A stretch of DNA of 40,530 nt from JBDNJM01 sp041687755. Lineage in GTDB: Bacteria; Planctomycetota; UBA1135; GCA-002686595. A program made the position numbers and the translations under genes. The notes below the pieces were generated by a model. The model saw nothing but the letters and a program-made list of their open reading frames with translations, had not been told where the DNA came from and searched no databases. The stretch lies in assembly GCA_041687755.1 (NCBI GenBank), contig JBDNJM010000153.1:1-40530 (forward strand), read 5' to 3'. Below are positions 24,621-32,499 of the stretch, one piece after another; position 1 is the first letter of the stretch, and each line of letters starts with the position of its first letter.

Positions 24621-25793
24621 TCAGGGCAGGAACGTCTTCTTCGACTTCATCTTGCGCGGGAGGTAGTCCTCGATCACGAAGTTGAGGCCCCACTTGGCGA
24701 GGGCCTGCTGTTCGGCGCGGACGCCCATCTTGAGCATCTGGTTCAGGGCCAGGCCCCAGGGCTTGTGGGCCTTGAAGAAGGGGTCGTTCTTCAGGGCGTC
24801 CTTGGCGCGCTTGATGTCGACCGGCTGCAGCGGGTGGGTCGCGTCCTCGAGGTTGTAGTCGAGGATGTCCTGGGGCGTCACGCCCAGGTACTGGGCGCGC
24901 GGCACGCAGAAGAACTTGTTGATGTGCGCGGCGTTGCCGGAGCCCACCTTGAGCGTGCGGTAGATGTTGCCGATGCCGTAGGGGTCGCAGTCGACGAAGC
25001 AGTAGACGGGCAGCTTCTTGTCGTCCGACAGGCGCCGGATGAAGCGGCGCTGGGCCCGACTGGGCACGCCGCCCATACTGATCAAGATGCAGTTGGCGGT
25101 CCTCCAGTACTTGTGGTCGTTCAGGCGCTGGAACATGCCCGAGGTCTCGATCGCCAGGATGAACTTGGCCTTGGTCTCGAACTTCAGGTGTTCGACCGAG
25201 CTGGGGATCGTGTACGCGCCCGAGCCCATGCGGGTGCAGTCGATGCGCAGCTCTTCACCGGTCTCCTTGTCGCGGTCGATCACGACCAGCTCGCCCGCGA
25301 GGCTGCCGCCGTGCTCTTCCGGCCGGTAGCGCAGGTTCTCGCGGTTCAGGCCCTCGAGGCTCGCCATGGCCTCGATGTCGTCCATGACTGTGTCCGACTC
25401 GGGCTGATCGTTGAACTTGGCGTCGCCCCAGTTCTTGCTGACGTAGTACGCCTCCCGCTTGGTCGCGAAATCGTCGTTCTCGACCATCTCCTTGCTGAAC
25501 GACATCAGCCGGAGCGTCTGAGCGAAGGACTTGACCGTGTTGACGCTGAGGGCGCGCTGCTTGCGGCCCGCGCCCAGCTCGAAGTAGCCCTTTTTCTTGT
25601 CGTAGCTGACGTTCGAGAGCGAGCGCACCGGGAACTTCAGCTCCGGCAGGATGCGGCTGAAGATGGACTTCTGCACGCGCTCGGCGGTGCGGCCGATCAG
25701 CTCGATGGTCTTGGTGTCCTGGCTGGTCAGATCGCGGGTGCGGGTCTTGGTGCTGACCTTCCTCGTGATCTTCTTGGATGCCTTCTTGGCCAT
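24621..25793 (-). CDS. top6A: DNA topoisomerase VI subunit A (Spo11/Top6A)
   Basis: A 390-aa type IIB topoisomerase DNA-cleaving subunit. The winged-helix 5Y-CAP domain has the catalytic tyrosine in KREAYYVSKNW (Tyr116 or Tyr117). The Toprim domain has Glu216 (LAIETSGMF) and Asp268/Asp270 (CFVDCDPYG) for Mg. The N-terminus is Lys/Arg-rich (residues 1-20). With Top6B it forms an A2B2 enzyme that passes one duplex through another with ATP. Length agrees with archaeal Top6A. Its start overlaps the top6B stop by one base (TAATG), so the subunits are translationally coupled. Topoisomerase VI is mainly archaeal and plant; bacterial cases are scattered. Confidence 0.95.
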   Translation of the reverse strand: MAKKASKKITRKVSTKTRTRDLTSQDTKTIELIGRTAERVQKSIFSRILPELKFPVRSLSNVSYDKKKGYFELGAGRKQRALSVNTVKSFAQTLRLMSFSKEMVENDDFATKREAYYVSKNWGDAKFNDQPESDTVMDDIEAMASLEGLNRENLRYRPEEHGGSLAGELVVIDRDKETGEELRIDCTRMGSGAYTIPSSVEHLKFETKAKFILAIETSGMFQRLNDHKYWRTANCILISMGGVPSRAQRRFIRRLSDDKKLPVYCFVDCDPYGIGNIYRTLKVGSGNAAHINKFFCVPRAQYLGVTPQDILDYNLEDATHPLQPVDIKRAKDALKNDPFFKAHKPWGLALNQMLKMGVRAEQQALAKWGLNFVIEDYLPRKMKSKKTFLP

Positions 25794-27718
25794 TAGAACT
25801 TCCGACTCTTGTGCAGGACGTCTTCGAGGGTCTCGACCGTTTCGTCACGCGTGGCGTCGTTGAGGTCGAGGATCTCCTGCAGGGCTATCCCGATGTGGGG
25901 GATGTACTTTTCGATGTAGTTGCGCTTTTCGAACTCGCGCCTGAGGCGCTTGCCCTTGCGGATGTGCGTGCCGAGCTTGCGGCCGCAGATCTGGAGGGCG
26001 AGTTTGATCTCCTTCAGGATCTCGGGGTAGGTGGCGATCGCCTCCTTGGACTCCGAGGTGAAGGGCACCCAGACGCTGGCGATGTGCACCATCACGGCCA
26101 TCGGGCCGATGGGCAGCGCGCCGCGGGGTTGGGTCATGCCGTAGGACTTCCAGTTGGTCTGGATCACGCCCTTGGTGACCGCGCAGGCGGACTGCTGGTA
26201 GAGCAGCGGCACGCGGTTGGCGAAGCGCATCAAGCGGATCGGCTCGTCCGCATCGGCGACGAGGTCCTCGACCGCGGCCTGGGCCTTGCTCTTCTTGCGG
26301 ATGCGGCCCTCTTCGGACATCTCCAGCCCCACGCCGCCCGGCTTGCCGTAGGCGATGCCAACCTCGATCTGGAACGGGTTGCCGCGGTAGACGGCGGGCG
26401 GCCGCACGGCGGTCTCGTAGAAGTCGGCTTCGATCTCCTTCTTGAGCGACTTGAGCAGCAGCTCCTCACCGATCGGCGCGATGCAGTCGGTCGAGGGATT
26501 CGAGATCTTGGTGGCCTGGATCGCCTTGTGCAGCGCCGCGGCCTCGTCGCGCACGATGCGCGTCGGGTAGGACTTGAGCGTCAGCTTCTTGCCGGCGCCC
26601 TCGACGATCTTCTTCGCGACGGTCGGGCCGACGCGGCTGAACTCCTCCTGCAGGAAGCCCGACAGCGAGCGGCTGTCGGTCTCGCGCAGCATCGCGATCA
26701 AGCGCCCGAGTTCGACGCCGTGGGGGTGCGGCTTGATCTCGACCGTCTCGGGCGGGAGCTCCTTCGTCGTGCGCTCGTAGGTGATTGCTTCACCTCCGGG
26801 GTCCACGAAGTGCAGGGTCAGGTGCGGGTTCGCGATCGCCGTCTGCTTGAGGTACATGTCGATCGAGCGCAGGCCCTTTTGATAGCGGCCCTCCATTTCG
26901 ATCTCGACGCGCGTGCCCTGCTTCTTGTCCCACTCGATCTGCGCCTCGTGGTGGATCTCCGGCTTGTTCTTGGCCGTGTCGATCGACAGGAGGTACTCGG
27001 TGGCGGGCTTGCGGGCGCCGGGCTTGCTGACGATGCGCACCGGCTTGCCGGTGGTCAGCTGGCCGTACATGCCGGCGGCGGCGATGCCGATGCCCTGTTG
27101 GCCGCGGGACTGGCTGAGCTTGTGGAACTTCGAGCCGTACAGCAGCTTGCCGAAGATCTTGCCGACCTGGGCCGTGACGATGCCGGGTCCGTTGTCCTCG
27201 CAGACGAAGCGGAAGTGCTCCTCGTTGGCCTCGACGGCCTGGATCTCGACCGTGATCTCAGGCGCAATCCCGGCTTCCTCGCAGGCGTCCAGGGAGTTGT
27301 CGACGCCCTCCTTGACGGCGGTCAGCAGCGCCTTGAGAGGCGAATCGAAGCCCAGCAGGTGCCGGTTCTTGGTGAAGAATTCGCTGACCGAGATTTCGCG
27401 CTGGCGCTCGGCCATCGACTCGGCCGTGGCCTTCTTGCGCGGCTTGGAGCCGCCGGCGCCGGTCTCGAGCTTCGCCGGCTGCCCCTTGGCCGCCGGTTTC
27501 GGCACGGCCTTCGAGGCGGCAGCTTGGTCGCTCGTCGGCTTGGTGGCCTTGCCGGTCTTGGACTGCTTCTTAGGGGTCACGGTCTCGTTGCTCACGGTCT
27601 TCTTCGCTGCAGCCCGTGGCTTGCGGCTGGAGGCTTCGGGGTTCGACGGCTTCGAGCGCTTCACGTCGTGTTCGTCGAGATTGTCGAACAGGCTCGGCGC
27701 AGAGGTCGCAGGGTCCAA
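25793..27718 (-). CDS. top6B: DNA topoisomerase VI subunit B (GHKL ATPase)
   Basis: A 641-aa ATPase subunit. Residues 1-100 are a disordered tail rich in Lys, Ala, Pro and Ser. Then comes the GHKL ATPase: LLTAVKEGVDNSLDACEEAG with catalytic Glu137 and Mg-binding Asn141, EDNGPGI, and the lid GQQGIGIAAAGMYG. The transducer domain follows, with LIAMLRETDSR and LKEIKLALQICGR. The start is a TTG at 27718, supported by a GAGGAG ribosome-binding site six bases upstream; the next Met in frame lies at residue 102 and would remove only the tail. It is the first gene of a two-gene operon with top6A. Confidence 0.95.
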   Translation of the reverse strand: MDPATSAPSLFDNLDEHDVKRSKPSNPEASSRKPRAAAKKTVSNETVTPKKQSKTGKATKPTSDQAAASKAVPKPAAKGQPAKLETGAGGSKPRKKATAESMAERQREISVSEFFTKNRHLLGFDSPLKALLTAVKEGVDNSLDACEEAGIAPEITVEIQAVEANEEHFRFVCEDNGPGIVTAQVGKIFGKLLYGSKFHKLSQSRGQQGIGIAAAGMYGQLTTGKPVRIVSKPGARKPATEYLLSIDTAKNKPEIHHEAQIEWDKKQGTRVEIEMEGRYQKGLRSIDMYLKQTAIANPHLTLHFVDPGGEAITYERTTKELPPETVEIKPHPHGVELGRLIAMLRETDSRSLSGFLQEEFSRVGPTVAKKIVEGAGKKLTLKSYPTRIVRDEAAALHKAIQATKISNPSTDCIAPIGEELLLKSLKKEIEADFYETAVRPPAVYRGNPFQIEVGIAYGKPGGVGLEMSEEGRIRKKSKAQAAVEDLVADADEPIRLMRFANRVPLLYQQSACAVTKGVIQTNWKSYGMTQPRGALPIGPMAVMVHIASVWVPFTSESKEAIATYPEILKEIKLALQICGRKLGTHIRKGKRLRREFEKRNYIEKYIPHIGIALQEILDLNDATRDETVETLEDVLHKSRKF

Positions 27719-27724
27719 GGCGGG

Positions 27725-27730
27725 CTCCTC
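27725..27730 (-). promoter_or_regulatory. Ribosome-binding site of top6B
   Basis: On the minus strand this reads gaggag, six bases ahead of the TTG at 27718. It decides that start and is one of the few clear Shine-Dalgarno sequences in the window. Confidence 0.7.
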
Positions 27731-27915
27731 GCTTGAGAAGGTAGGAAGGGAAGCTGCTCCAGTTGCAGCGTCCTAGTCCCACTTCACGCAATGCCGGTGT
27801 CCGGATCAACGAGCGAGGTGCAGCTCGTGGCGCGGATGGGCGGGCGGGGCGCTTGGCGGGGCCCTGTGCGTCGCAGGGGGGGGGCCGGTCGTTCGAGCGG
27901 CCCGGCGCTGCTTGC

Positions 27916-28131
27916 TCAGGCGAGCCAGCGCACGAGGGCCGCGGTCGCGCCTGCGGCCGAGGCGAGCCCCAGCCCCAAGAGAGCGATCAGCGGCTTCGAG
28001 GTCAGGCAGCCGGTGGACAGGTAGCGCTTCTGGATCGAGCCGGCGCAGGCCGGGCAGACGCGCGGCACGGGCTGGGGGAGCTCGGCCTCACAGTGGGGGC
28101 AGTGGCGGACGTCGAGGATGCGCGGGGACAT
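27916..28131 (-). CDS. Small zinc-ribbon protein with C-terminal membrane helix
   Basis: A 71-aa protein starting MSPRILDVRHCPHCEAELP. Two CxxC pairs (CPHC and CPAC, 16 residues apart) form a likely zinc ribbon. The C-terminal 25 residues (PLIALLGLGLASAAGATAAL and on) form a membrane anchor. The frame is open 25 codons further upstream, but the ATG at 28131 is directly before the ribbon. It lies upstream of top6B on the same strand, with about 200 bp between. No function can be assigned. Confidence 0.72.
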   Translation of the reverse strand: MSPRILDVRHCPHCEAELPQPVPRVCPACAGSIQKRYLSTGCLTSKPLIALLGLGLASAAGATAALVRWLA

Positions 28132-28262
28132 GGTCCGGACTCGGGCGGCGTCGGGTCGGGGGGGGCGAAGGCCGCGGAGCGCGGCTCGGGGTGGCTGAGG
28201 GGGCACCCTGGAGTGTCCAGTCTGCCTCCATCCGGTGCTCAGCCGCTAGTCTAGGCCCAACC

Positions 28263-30770
28263 ATGTCCCAGCTCGACGCGCGTGTTCTTCCCGGCCGGCC
28301 GCGGCTGCTCTCGTCCCTCGGTCTCGCGCTGCTGGCGCTCGGCTGCGGGCGCTCCGATTCCGGTGGGATGGCTGCTGGCGGGGGGGCGCAGGCTGCCGAC
28401 ACGCTCCTGGAGCGCTCCCTGCTGGCCCAGGAGCCCGAGTCGAAGCGCGAGGATTTGGGCCGGGTCGCGCCGGACATGCGCACCGGCTGGGGGCCCGGGG
28501 CCGTAGGAGCCTGGGCCAAGAGCGCGGAGGAATGGCGCGACGGCCGTCTGATGATGCTGGCCTACGACGTGCGCAGCGGGGTGGTGCTGCCGGCGAACGA
28601 ACGGGCCGAGCGCAAGATCGAGGTCTGGCTGTCGGGCCCGCTGGGCGCCCGCAGCGCGCCCGACTCGGTGCCCGCCCGGCTGCACCTGAACGGCATCCAG
28701 CTCGGCGAGGTCGAGCTGGGCCCCGCGCCCCAGCTCGTTGCCATCGAGGCGCCCCTGGAGGCCTGGGTCGAGGGTGACAACCTGTTCGAAGTTCAGGTGC
28801 AGCGCACCTACCCGGGCGGCGTGGCGCCGGCGGCCTTCAGCATGGGCGAGGTGCGCTACGGCGAGCCGCGGGTCGTCACGGCGGATCTGGGCGCCAGGAG
28901 CCTGAGCCTGCCCACCGGAACGGCCGCGACCTACCGAATCGAGCCGCTCGGGAGCGGCGAGCTGTGGATTACCGGACTTGCCGAATTCGGCGGCGCCGAC
29001 GAACTGCTGGTGTCGCTCGAGCTGGCGCCGGTGAATCTGGTCACCGGAGATCCCGACGCCAGCGCCGCCGAGACATTCGAGGCGCTGCTGACGCCCGGGG
29101 ACGAGGCCTTGAGCCACAAGTTCGAGCTGGATCGCGGCGGTGCGCCGCTCGAGTTGAGCGTGAGCGTGCGCGGCCCGGCCGAGGCCGCGCTGCAGATCGA
29201 GAGCCTCGTCCTGAAGGAGCGCGCCGAAGAGCCGCCGAACGTGATCTGGATCGCGATCGACACGCTCAGCGCGCGGCACCTCGAGCTCTACGGCTACGGC
29301 CGCGACACCGCGCCGAACATCACGCGCTTCGCTGAGGAGGCCGTAGTCTTCGAGCGCTGCTGGACCAACGCACCCTGGACGCTGACGAGCTTTTTCGCCT
29401 CGCTCTCGGGGATGTACCCCAGCTCCCACGACATCGATCAGGATCCGACCAAGGCGCGCTCTTTCGTGTCCATGTGGGAGCGGCGCACGCTGGCGCCGAA
29501 CCGCTGGACCCTGGCGGAGGCCCTGCGAGCCGGCGGCTGGCGCACGGGCGCGTTCGTGGACCACACGTGGCTGGTCGAGAGCTACGGCGTGCACCAGGGC
29601 TTCGAGGTCTTCGACCACACGGCGGGCTGGATCGTGAACACCGACCGCGAGCACGGCTTCACCAGCACCCTGGCGGCCGGCCTCGAGTGGAACGACGCGC
29701 TCGACGCCGACCAGCGGCGCTTCCTGTTCGTCCACGGCTTCGACGTGCACGGGCCCTACGCCTCGCTGCCGGAGTGGCGCGACAAGGTGGCTGAGGTCCC
29801 GCGCCCGGACCCCGTGCCCGCCGACATGCCCGCGAGCGGTCTGACCAAGGCCTTCGATATCATCCCGGACTACGTCACGCGCGCGCACGCGCCGGCGGGG
29901 TCGAAGCCGGACCGCATGGATCCCGGGCCGATCGTAGACGCCTACGACGGCGGCATCGCCGAGGTGGACGCCAAGCTCGGCCGTTTCTTCACCGACCTGG
30001 AGGAGCGCGGCCTGCTGGAGAACTCGGTCGTGGTGATCTTCGCGGATCACGGGGAGTCGATGGTCCAGCACCACCGGCCGTTCGGGCACGGGACGATGCA
30101 CGAGGAGGTCAGCCACGTGCCGCTGATCGTGCGGCTGCCGGGCGGCAAGCACGGCGGGCGTCGGATCACGGACCAGGTGCAGCTCGTGGACCTGCCGCCG
30201 ACGATTCTTGAGCTGTGCGGGCTCGAGCCCGATCGCGAGGTCTTCCACGGCCGTTCGCTCGTACCTCTGATTGAAGGCGAAGATCAGCCGCTCGTCGGGG
30301 CCCTGTGTGAGGGCGGGGGACTGGATCAGCAGGCGTTCCTCTACGACGGCTGGAAGCTGATCCGTCAGAACCCGCTCGAGGGCGAGGTCTCGATGCGCTT
30401 GACGTACCCGCGGCTCGATCCGGCCTGGACCGAGGAGTTTGCGCCGGAGCTGGTCGACAACGGTCTCACGAAGGACCGCATGCGAACGATTGAGAAGCGT
30501 TTCGGCAGCCTGCTGGACCTTGATCGCGCCCTGCGCGGCCAGCTGAGTGGCCGCTACGTTGAGCTGTATCACCTGGCGGAGGACCCTCGGGAGCAAGTCG
30601 ACCTCGCCGCGGAGATGCCGGAGAAGGTCGCGGAGCTGGAGGCGCTGATGGAGCGCGAGCTGGCCCGCGCGGGAGCCGCGCGCCGCGGGGCGCGGGTGCT
30701 GCTCGAGCCGCCGACGCTGGACGAGACGATGCTGGATGCCCTCGAGGCGGCCGGTTACGTCGATCGCTAG
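28263..30770 (+). CDS. Sulfatase-fold (alkaline phosphatase superfamily) lipoprotein without formylglycine Cys
   Basis: An 835-aa lipoprotein. The signal ends LLALGCGRSDSGG (lipobox Cys near residue 28). Residues 50-320 form a beta-rich N-terminal region, then the sulfatase domain (about 325-680). Metal ligands are Asp333 (IAIDTLSARHLELYGYG) and Asp595/His596 (FADHGESM), with a His in FGHGTMHEE. At the position of the CxPSR formylglycine motif it reads APWTLTSFFASLSGMYPSSH, with Thr373 where Cys or Ser is expected. So a classical sulfatase is unlikely; a Thr-nucleophile phospho- or phosphodiester hydrolase of the same superfamily is possible. The start ATG at 28263 fits the signal peptide; the frame is open upstream. 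Confidence 0.88.
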   Translation: MSQLDARVLPGRPRLLSSLGLALLALGCGRSDSGGMAAGGGAQAADTLLERSLLAQEPESKREDLGRVAPDMRTGWGPGAVGAWAKSAEEWRDGRLMMLAYDVRSGVVLPANERAERKIEVWLSGPLGARSAPDSVPARLHLNGIQLGEVELGPAPQLVAIEAPLEAWVEGDNLFEVQVQRTYPGGVAPAAFSMGEVRYGEPRVVTADLGARSLSLPTGTAATYRIEPLGSGELWITGLAEFGGADELLVSLELAPVNLVTGDPDASAAETFEALLTPGDEALSHKFELDRGGAPLELSVSVRGPAEAALQIESLVLKERAEEPPNVIWIAIDTLSARHLELYGYGRDTAPNITRFAEEAVVFERCWTNAPWTLTSFFASLSGMYPSSHDIDQDPTKARSFVSMWERRTLAPNRWTLAEALRAGGWRTGAFVDHTWLVESYGVHQGFEVFDHTAGWIVNTDREHGFTSTLAAGLEWNDALDADQRRFLFVHGFDVHGPYASLPEWRDKVAEVPRPDPVPADMPASGLTKAFDIIPDYVTRAHAPAGSKPDRMDPGPIVDAYDGGIAEVDAKLGRFFTDLEERGLLENSVVVIFADHGESMVQHHRPFGHGTMHEEVSHVPLIVRLPGGKHGGRRITDQVQLVDLPPTILELCGLEPDREVFHGRSLVPLIEGEDQPLVGALCEGGGLDQQAFLYDGWKLIRQNPLEGEVSMRLTYPRLDPAWTEEFAPELVDNGLTKDRMRTIEKRFGSLLDLDRALRGQLSGRYVELYHLAEDPREQVDLAAEMPEKVAELEALMERELARAGAARRGARVLLEPPTLDETMLDALEAAGYVDR

Positions 30771-30803
30771 GGCGCCAGCGATCTGGCCGTAGACTGCTCA
30801 GTC

Positions 30804-31715
30804 ATGCGTCCCTCCGCCTTCCCGCACCCGCCGCTCGACGGCCACGAGCTGCTCGATTCGGGCGAGGGCGAGAAGCTCGAGCGCTTCGCGGACGTCGTTT
30901 TGCGACGCCCCGACCCCCAGGCGATTTGGCCCAAGCGACTGGCCGCCAAGGCCTGGGCCCGGGCGGACCTGCGCTTTGAGCGCGAGTCCGACCGCGGCGG
31001 GCGCTGGACTTCGCGGCCGGGTGCTGCGCCGCACGCGCGCGCCAAGGAGCCTGAGTGGGAGCTACGGCACGGGCGCGCGCGCTTCTCGATTCGCCCGACG
31101 CCCTTCAAGCACGTGGGGCTGTTCCCGGAGCAGGCGGCGAACTGGGCGCTGTTGGAGCGCACGGCCGAGACGTTCAAGCAGAGCGGCGAACGCCCCGAGC
31201 TGCTCAATCTGTTCGGATACACGGGCGCCGCCAGCGTGCTCGCCGCCCTGGCCGGCTGGCGCGTGACCCACGTGGACGCTTCAAGGACATCGGTGGCCTG
31301 GACGCGCCAGAACGCGGAGGCCTCGGGCTGCGACGGGGGTTCGATCCGCTACGTGACCGAGGACGCGCCGACCTTCGTCGAGCGCGAGGTCCGGCGCGGC
31401 AACCGCTACGCCGGCGTGATGCTCGATCCGCCGCACTACGGTCGCGGCCCCAAGGGCCAGAAGTGGCAGCTCGAGGAGCACCTCGCGCCGCTCGTCAGCT
31501 CGGCCGCAGCGCTGCTGCCGAAGCCGGGGGAGGGCCCCGCGCTGATGGTGTTGTCGATGTACGCGGTCGGGTTCTCCGGGCTGGCGCTCGAGAACCTCCT
31601 GAGACCGCACGCGACCGGGGCGGATTTGGAAGTCGGCGAGCTCGCGCTGCCAGAGGGCGACGGCGAGCGCCTGCTGCCGGCGGGTTTTTGTGGCCGTTGG
31701 GTGCGCGGGTCCTGA
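30804..31715 (+). CDS. Class I SAM-dependent rRNA methyltransferase, RlmI/RlmK-like
   Basis: A 303-aa methyltransferase. The SAM site is LLNLFGYTGAASVLAALAGW (motif I) with acidic Asp in THVDASRTSVAWTRQNAE. The catalytic-side motif is MLDPPHYGRG. Upstream, FKHVGLFPEQAANW matches the RlmI/RlmL-type SAM methyltransferases (Methyltrans_SAM family), which modify 23S rRNA cytosine or guanine. The usual PUA domain of RlmI is absent; the N-terminal 90 residues are short and basic. It is followed 5 bp later by an RNA pseudouridine synthase gene, so the pair is likely an RNA-modification operon. Exact target not known. Confidence 0.85.
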   Translation: MRPSAFPHPPLDGHELLDSGEGEKLERFADVVLRRPDPQAIWPKRLAAKAWARADLRFERESDRGGRWTSRPGAAPHARAKEPEWELRHGRARFSIRPTPFKHVGLFPEQAANWALLERTAETFKQSGERPELLNLFGYTGAASVLAALAGWRVTHVDASRTSVAWTRQNAEASGCDGGSIRYVTEDAPTFVEREVRRGNRYAGVMLDPPHYGRGPKGQKWQLEEHLAPLVSSAAALLPKPGEGPALMVLSMYAVGFSGLALENLLRPHATGADLEVGELALPEGDGERLLPAGFCGRWVRGS

Positions 31716-31720
31716 GCTCC

Positions 31721-32410
31721 GTGACGAAGCTGCACGTACTCGAGGTCGACAACCACCTGCTGGTTGTGGCGAAGCCGGCGGGGCAACCGAGCGTGCCGGA
31801 CGCGAGCGAGGACGACAGCTTGCTCGATGCGGGCAAGCGCTTCATCAAGGTCGAGTACGACAAGCCGGGGGACGTGTTCCTCGGGGTCGTGCAGCGCCTC
31901 GATCGGCCGGTTTCTGGCGTCGTGTGCTTCGCGCGCACGTCCAAGGCCGCCGCGCGCCTGAACAAGGCGATGCAGGCGGGCGAGATCGGCAAGCACTACC
32001 TGGCGCTGACCGAGCGCGAGCTGGGCGCAGGCGAGGGCCAGCTGGTCCAGTGGCTGCGCAAGGACTCGGACACCAACCGCGTCGCGAGCTTCCGCGAGGA
32101 GCGCCCCGGCACCAAACGCGCCGTGACCGACTGGCGCGTGGCGGGCTCGGTTGCGTTCGGGGGTCGGGTGCGCTCGCTGCTGGAGCTGAGCCCCGTCACC
32201 GGGCGTTCGCACCAGCTGCGGGTCGCTGCCAAGTCCCTCGGCTCCCCGCTGCTGGGGGATCTCAAGTACGGTGCCGCCGCAGCCCTCGACGACAAGAGCG
32301 TCGCCCTGCACGCCCACCGGCTCGAACTGACGCATCCCGTGCGCCGCGAGCGGCTCCAGTTCACAGCACCGCTCCCCGACCGCGCCTGGTGGCGTGCGTC
32401 CGGGCGCTGA
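31721..32410 (+). CDS. RluA-family RNA pseudouridine synthase
   Basis: A 229-aa enzyme that isomerises uridine to pseudouridine in rRNA or tRNA. The catalytic Asp61 is in VVQRLDRPVSGVVCFART, which follows HRLDxxTSG with Gln and Pro changes. Other motifs are LLVVAKPAGQPS and LELSPVTGRSHQLRVA, and the C-terminus HAHRLELTHPV. No S4 domain is present, which is seen in the shorter members (RluA, TruC type). The start is the GTG at 31721 (VTKLHVLEV), 5 bp after the previous stop; the frame is open upstream but overlaps that gene. Target site unknown. Confidence 0.92.
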   Translation: MTKLHVLEVDNHLLVVAKPAGQPSVPDASEDDSLLDAGKRFIKVEYDKPGDVFLGVVQRLDRPVSGVVCFARTSKAAARLNKAMQAGEIGKHYLALTERELGAGEGQLVQWLRKDSDTNRVASFREERPGTKRAVTDWRVAGSVAFGGRVRSLLELSPVTGRSHQLRVAAKSLGSPLLGDLKYGAAAALDDKSVALHAHRLELTHPVRRERLQFTAPLPDRAWWRASGR

Positions 32411-32440
32411 TCCACGCTCCGCGACCACCCCTGCCGCGAT

Positions 32441-32493
32441 CCGATCTCTGCAAGCCCCCGATCTCTGCGAGCCTTTAATTTCTGCGAGCCACC
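32441..32493. repeat. Three tandem 17-18 bp units before the ThuA lipoprotein gene
   Basis: Units ccgatctctgcaagccc, ccgatctctgcgagcctt and taatttctgcgagccacc lie at 32441-32457, 32458-32475 and 32476-32493. The core tctctgcRagcc is kept with small changes. They fill most of the 89-bp gap before the start codon at 32500, so they lie in the leader or promoter region. A regulator site or a slippage repeat are both possible. Confidence 0.75.
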
Positions 32494-32499
32494 GCCCCG

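Noticed and set aside
25778..27736. Plus-strand open frame of about 650 codons opposite top6B
   Set aside because: It is a mirror of the top6B gene caused by high G+C third positions; its translation is low-complexity (Leu, Val, Asp, Arg) and has no motif, while the minus strand has a full GHKL ATPase.
28251..30596. Minus-strand open frame of 781 codons opposite the sulfatase-fold gene
   Set aside because: Antisense shadow of a G+C-rich gene; His/Arg/Gln-rich text without domains.
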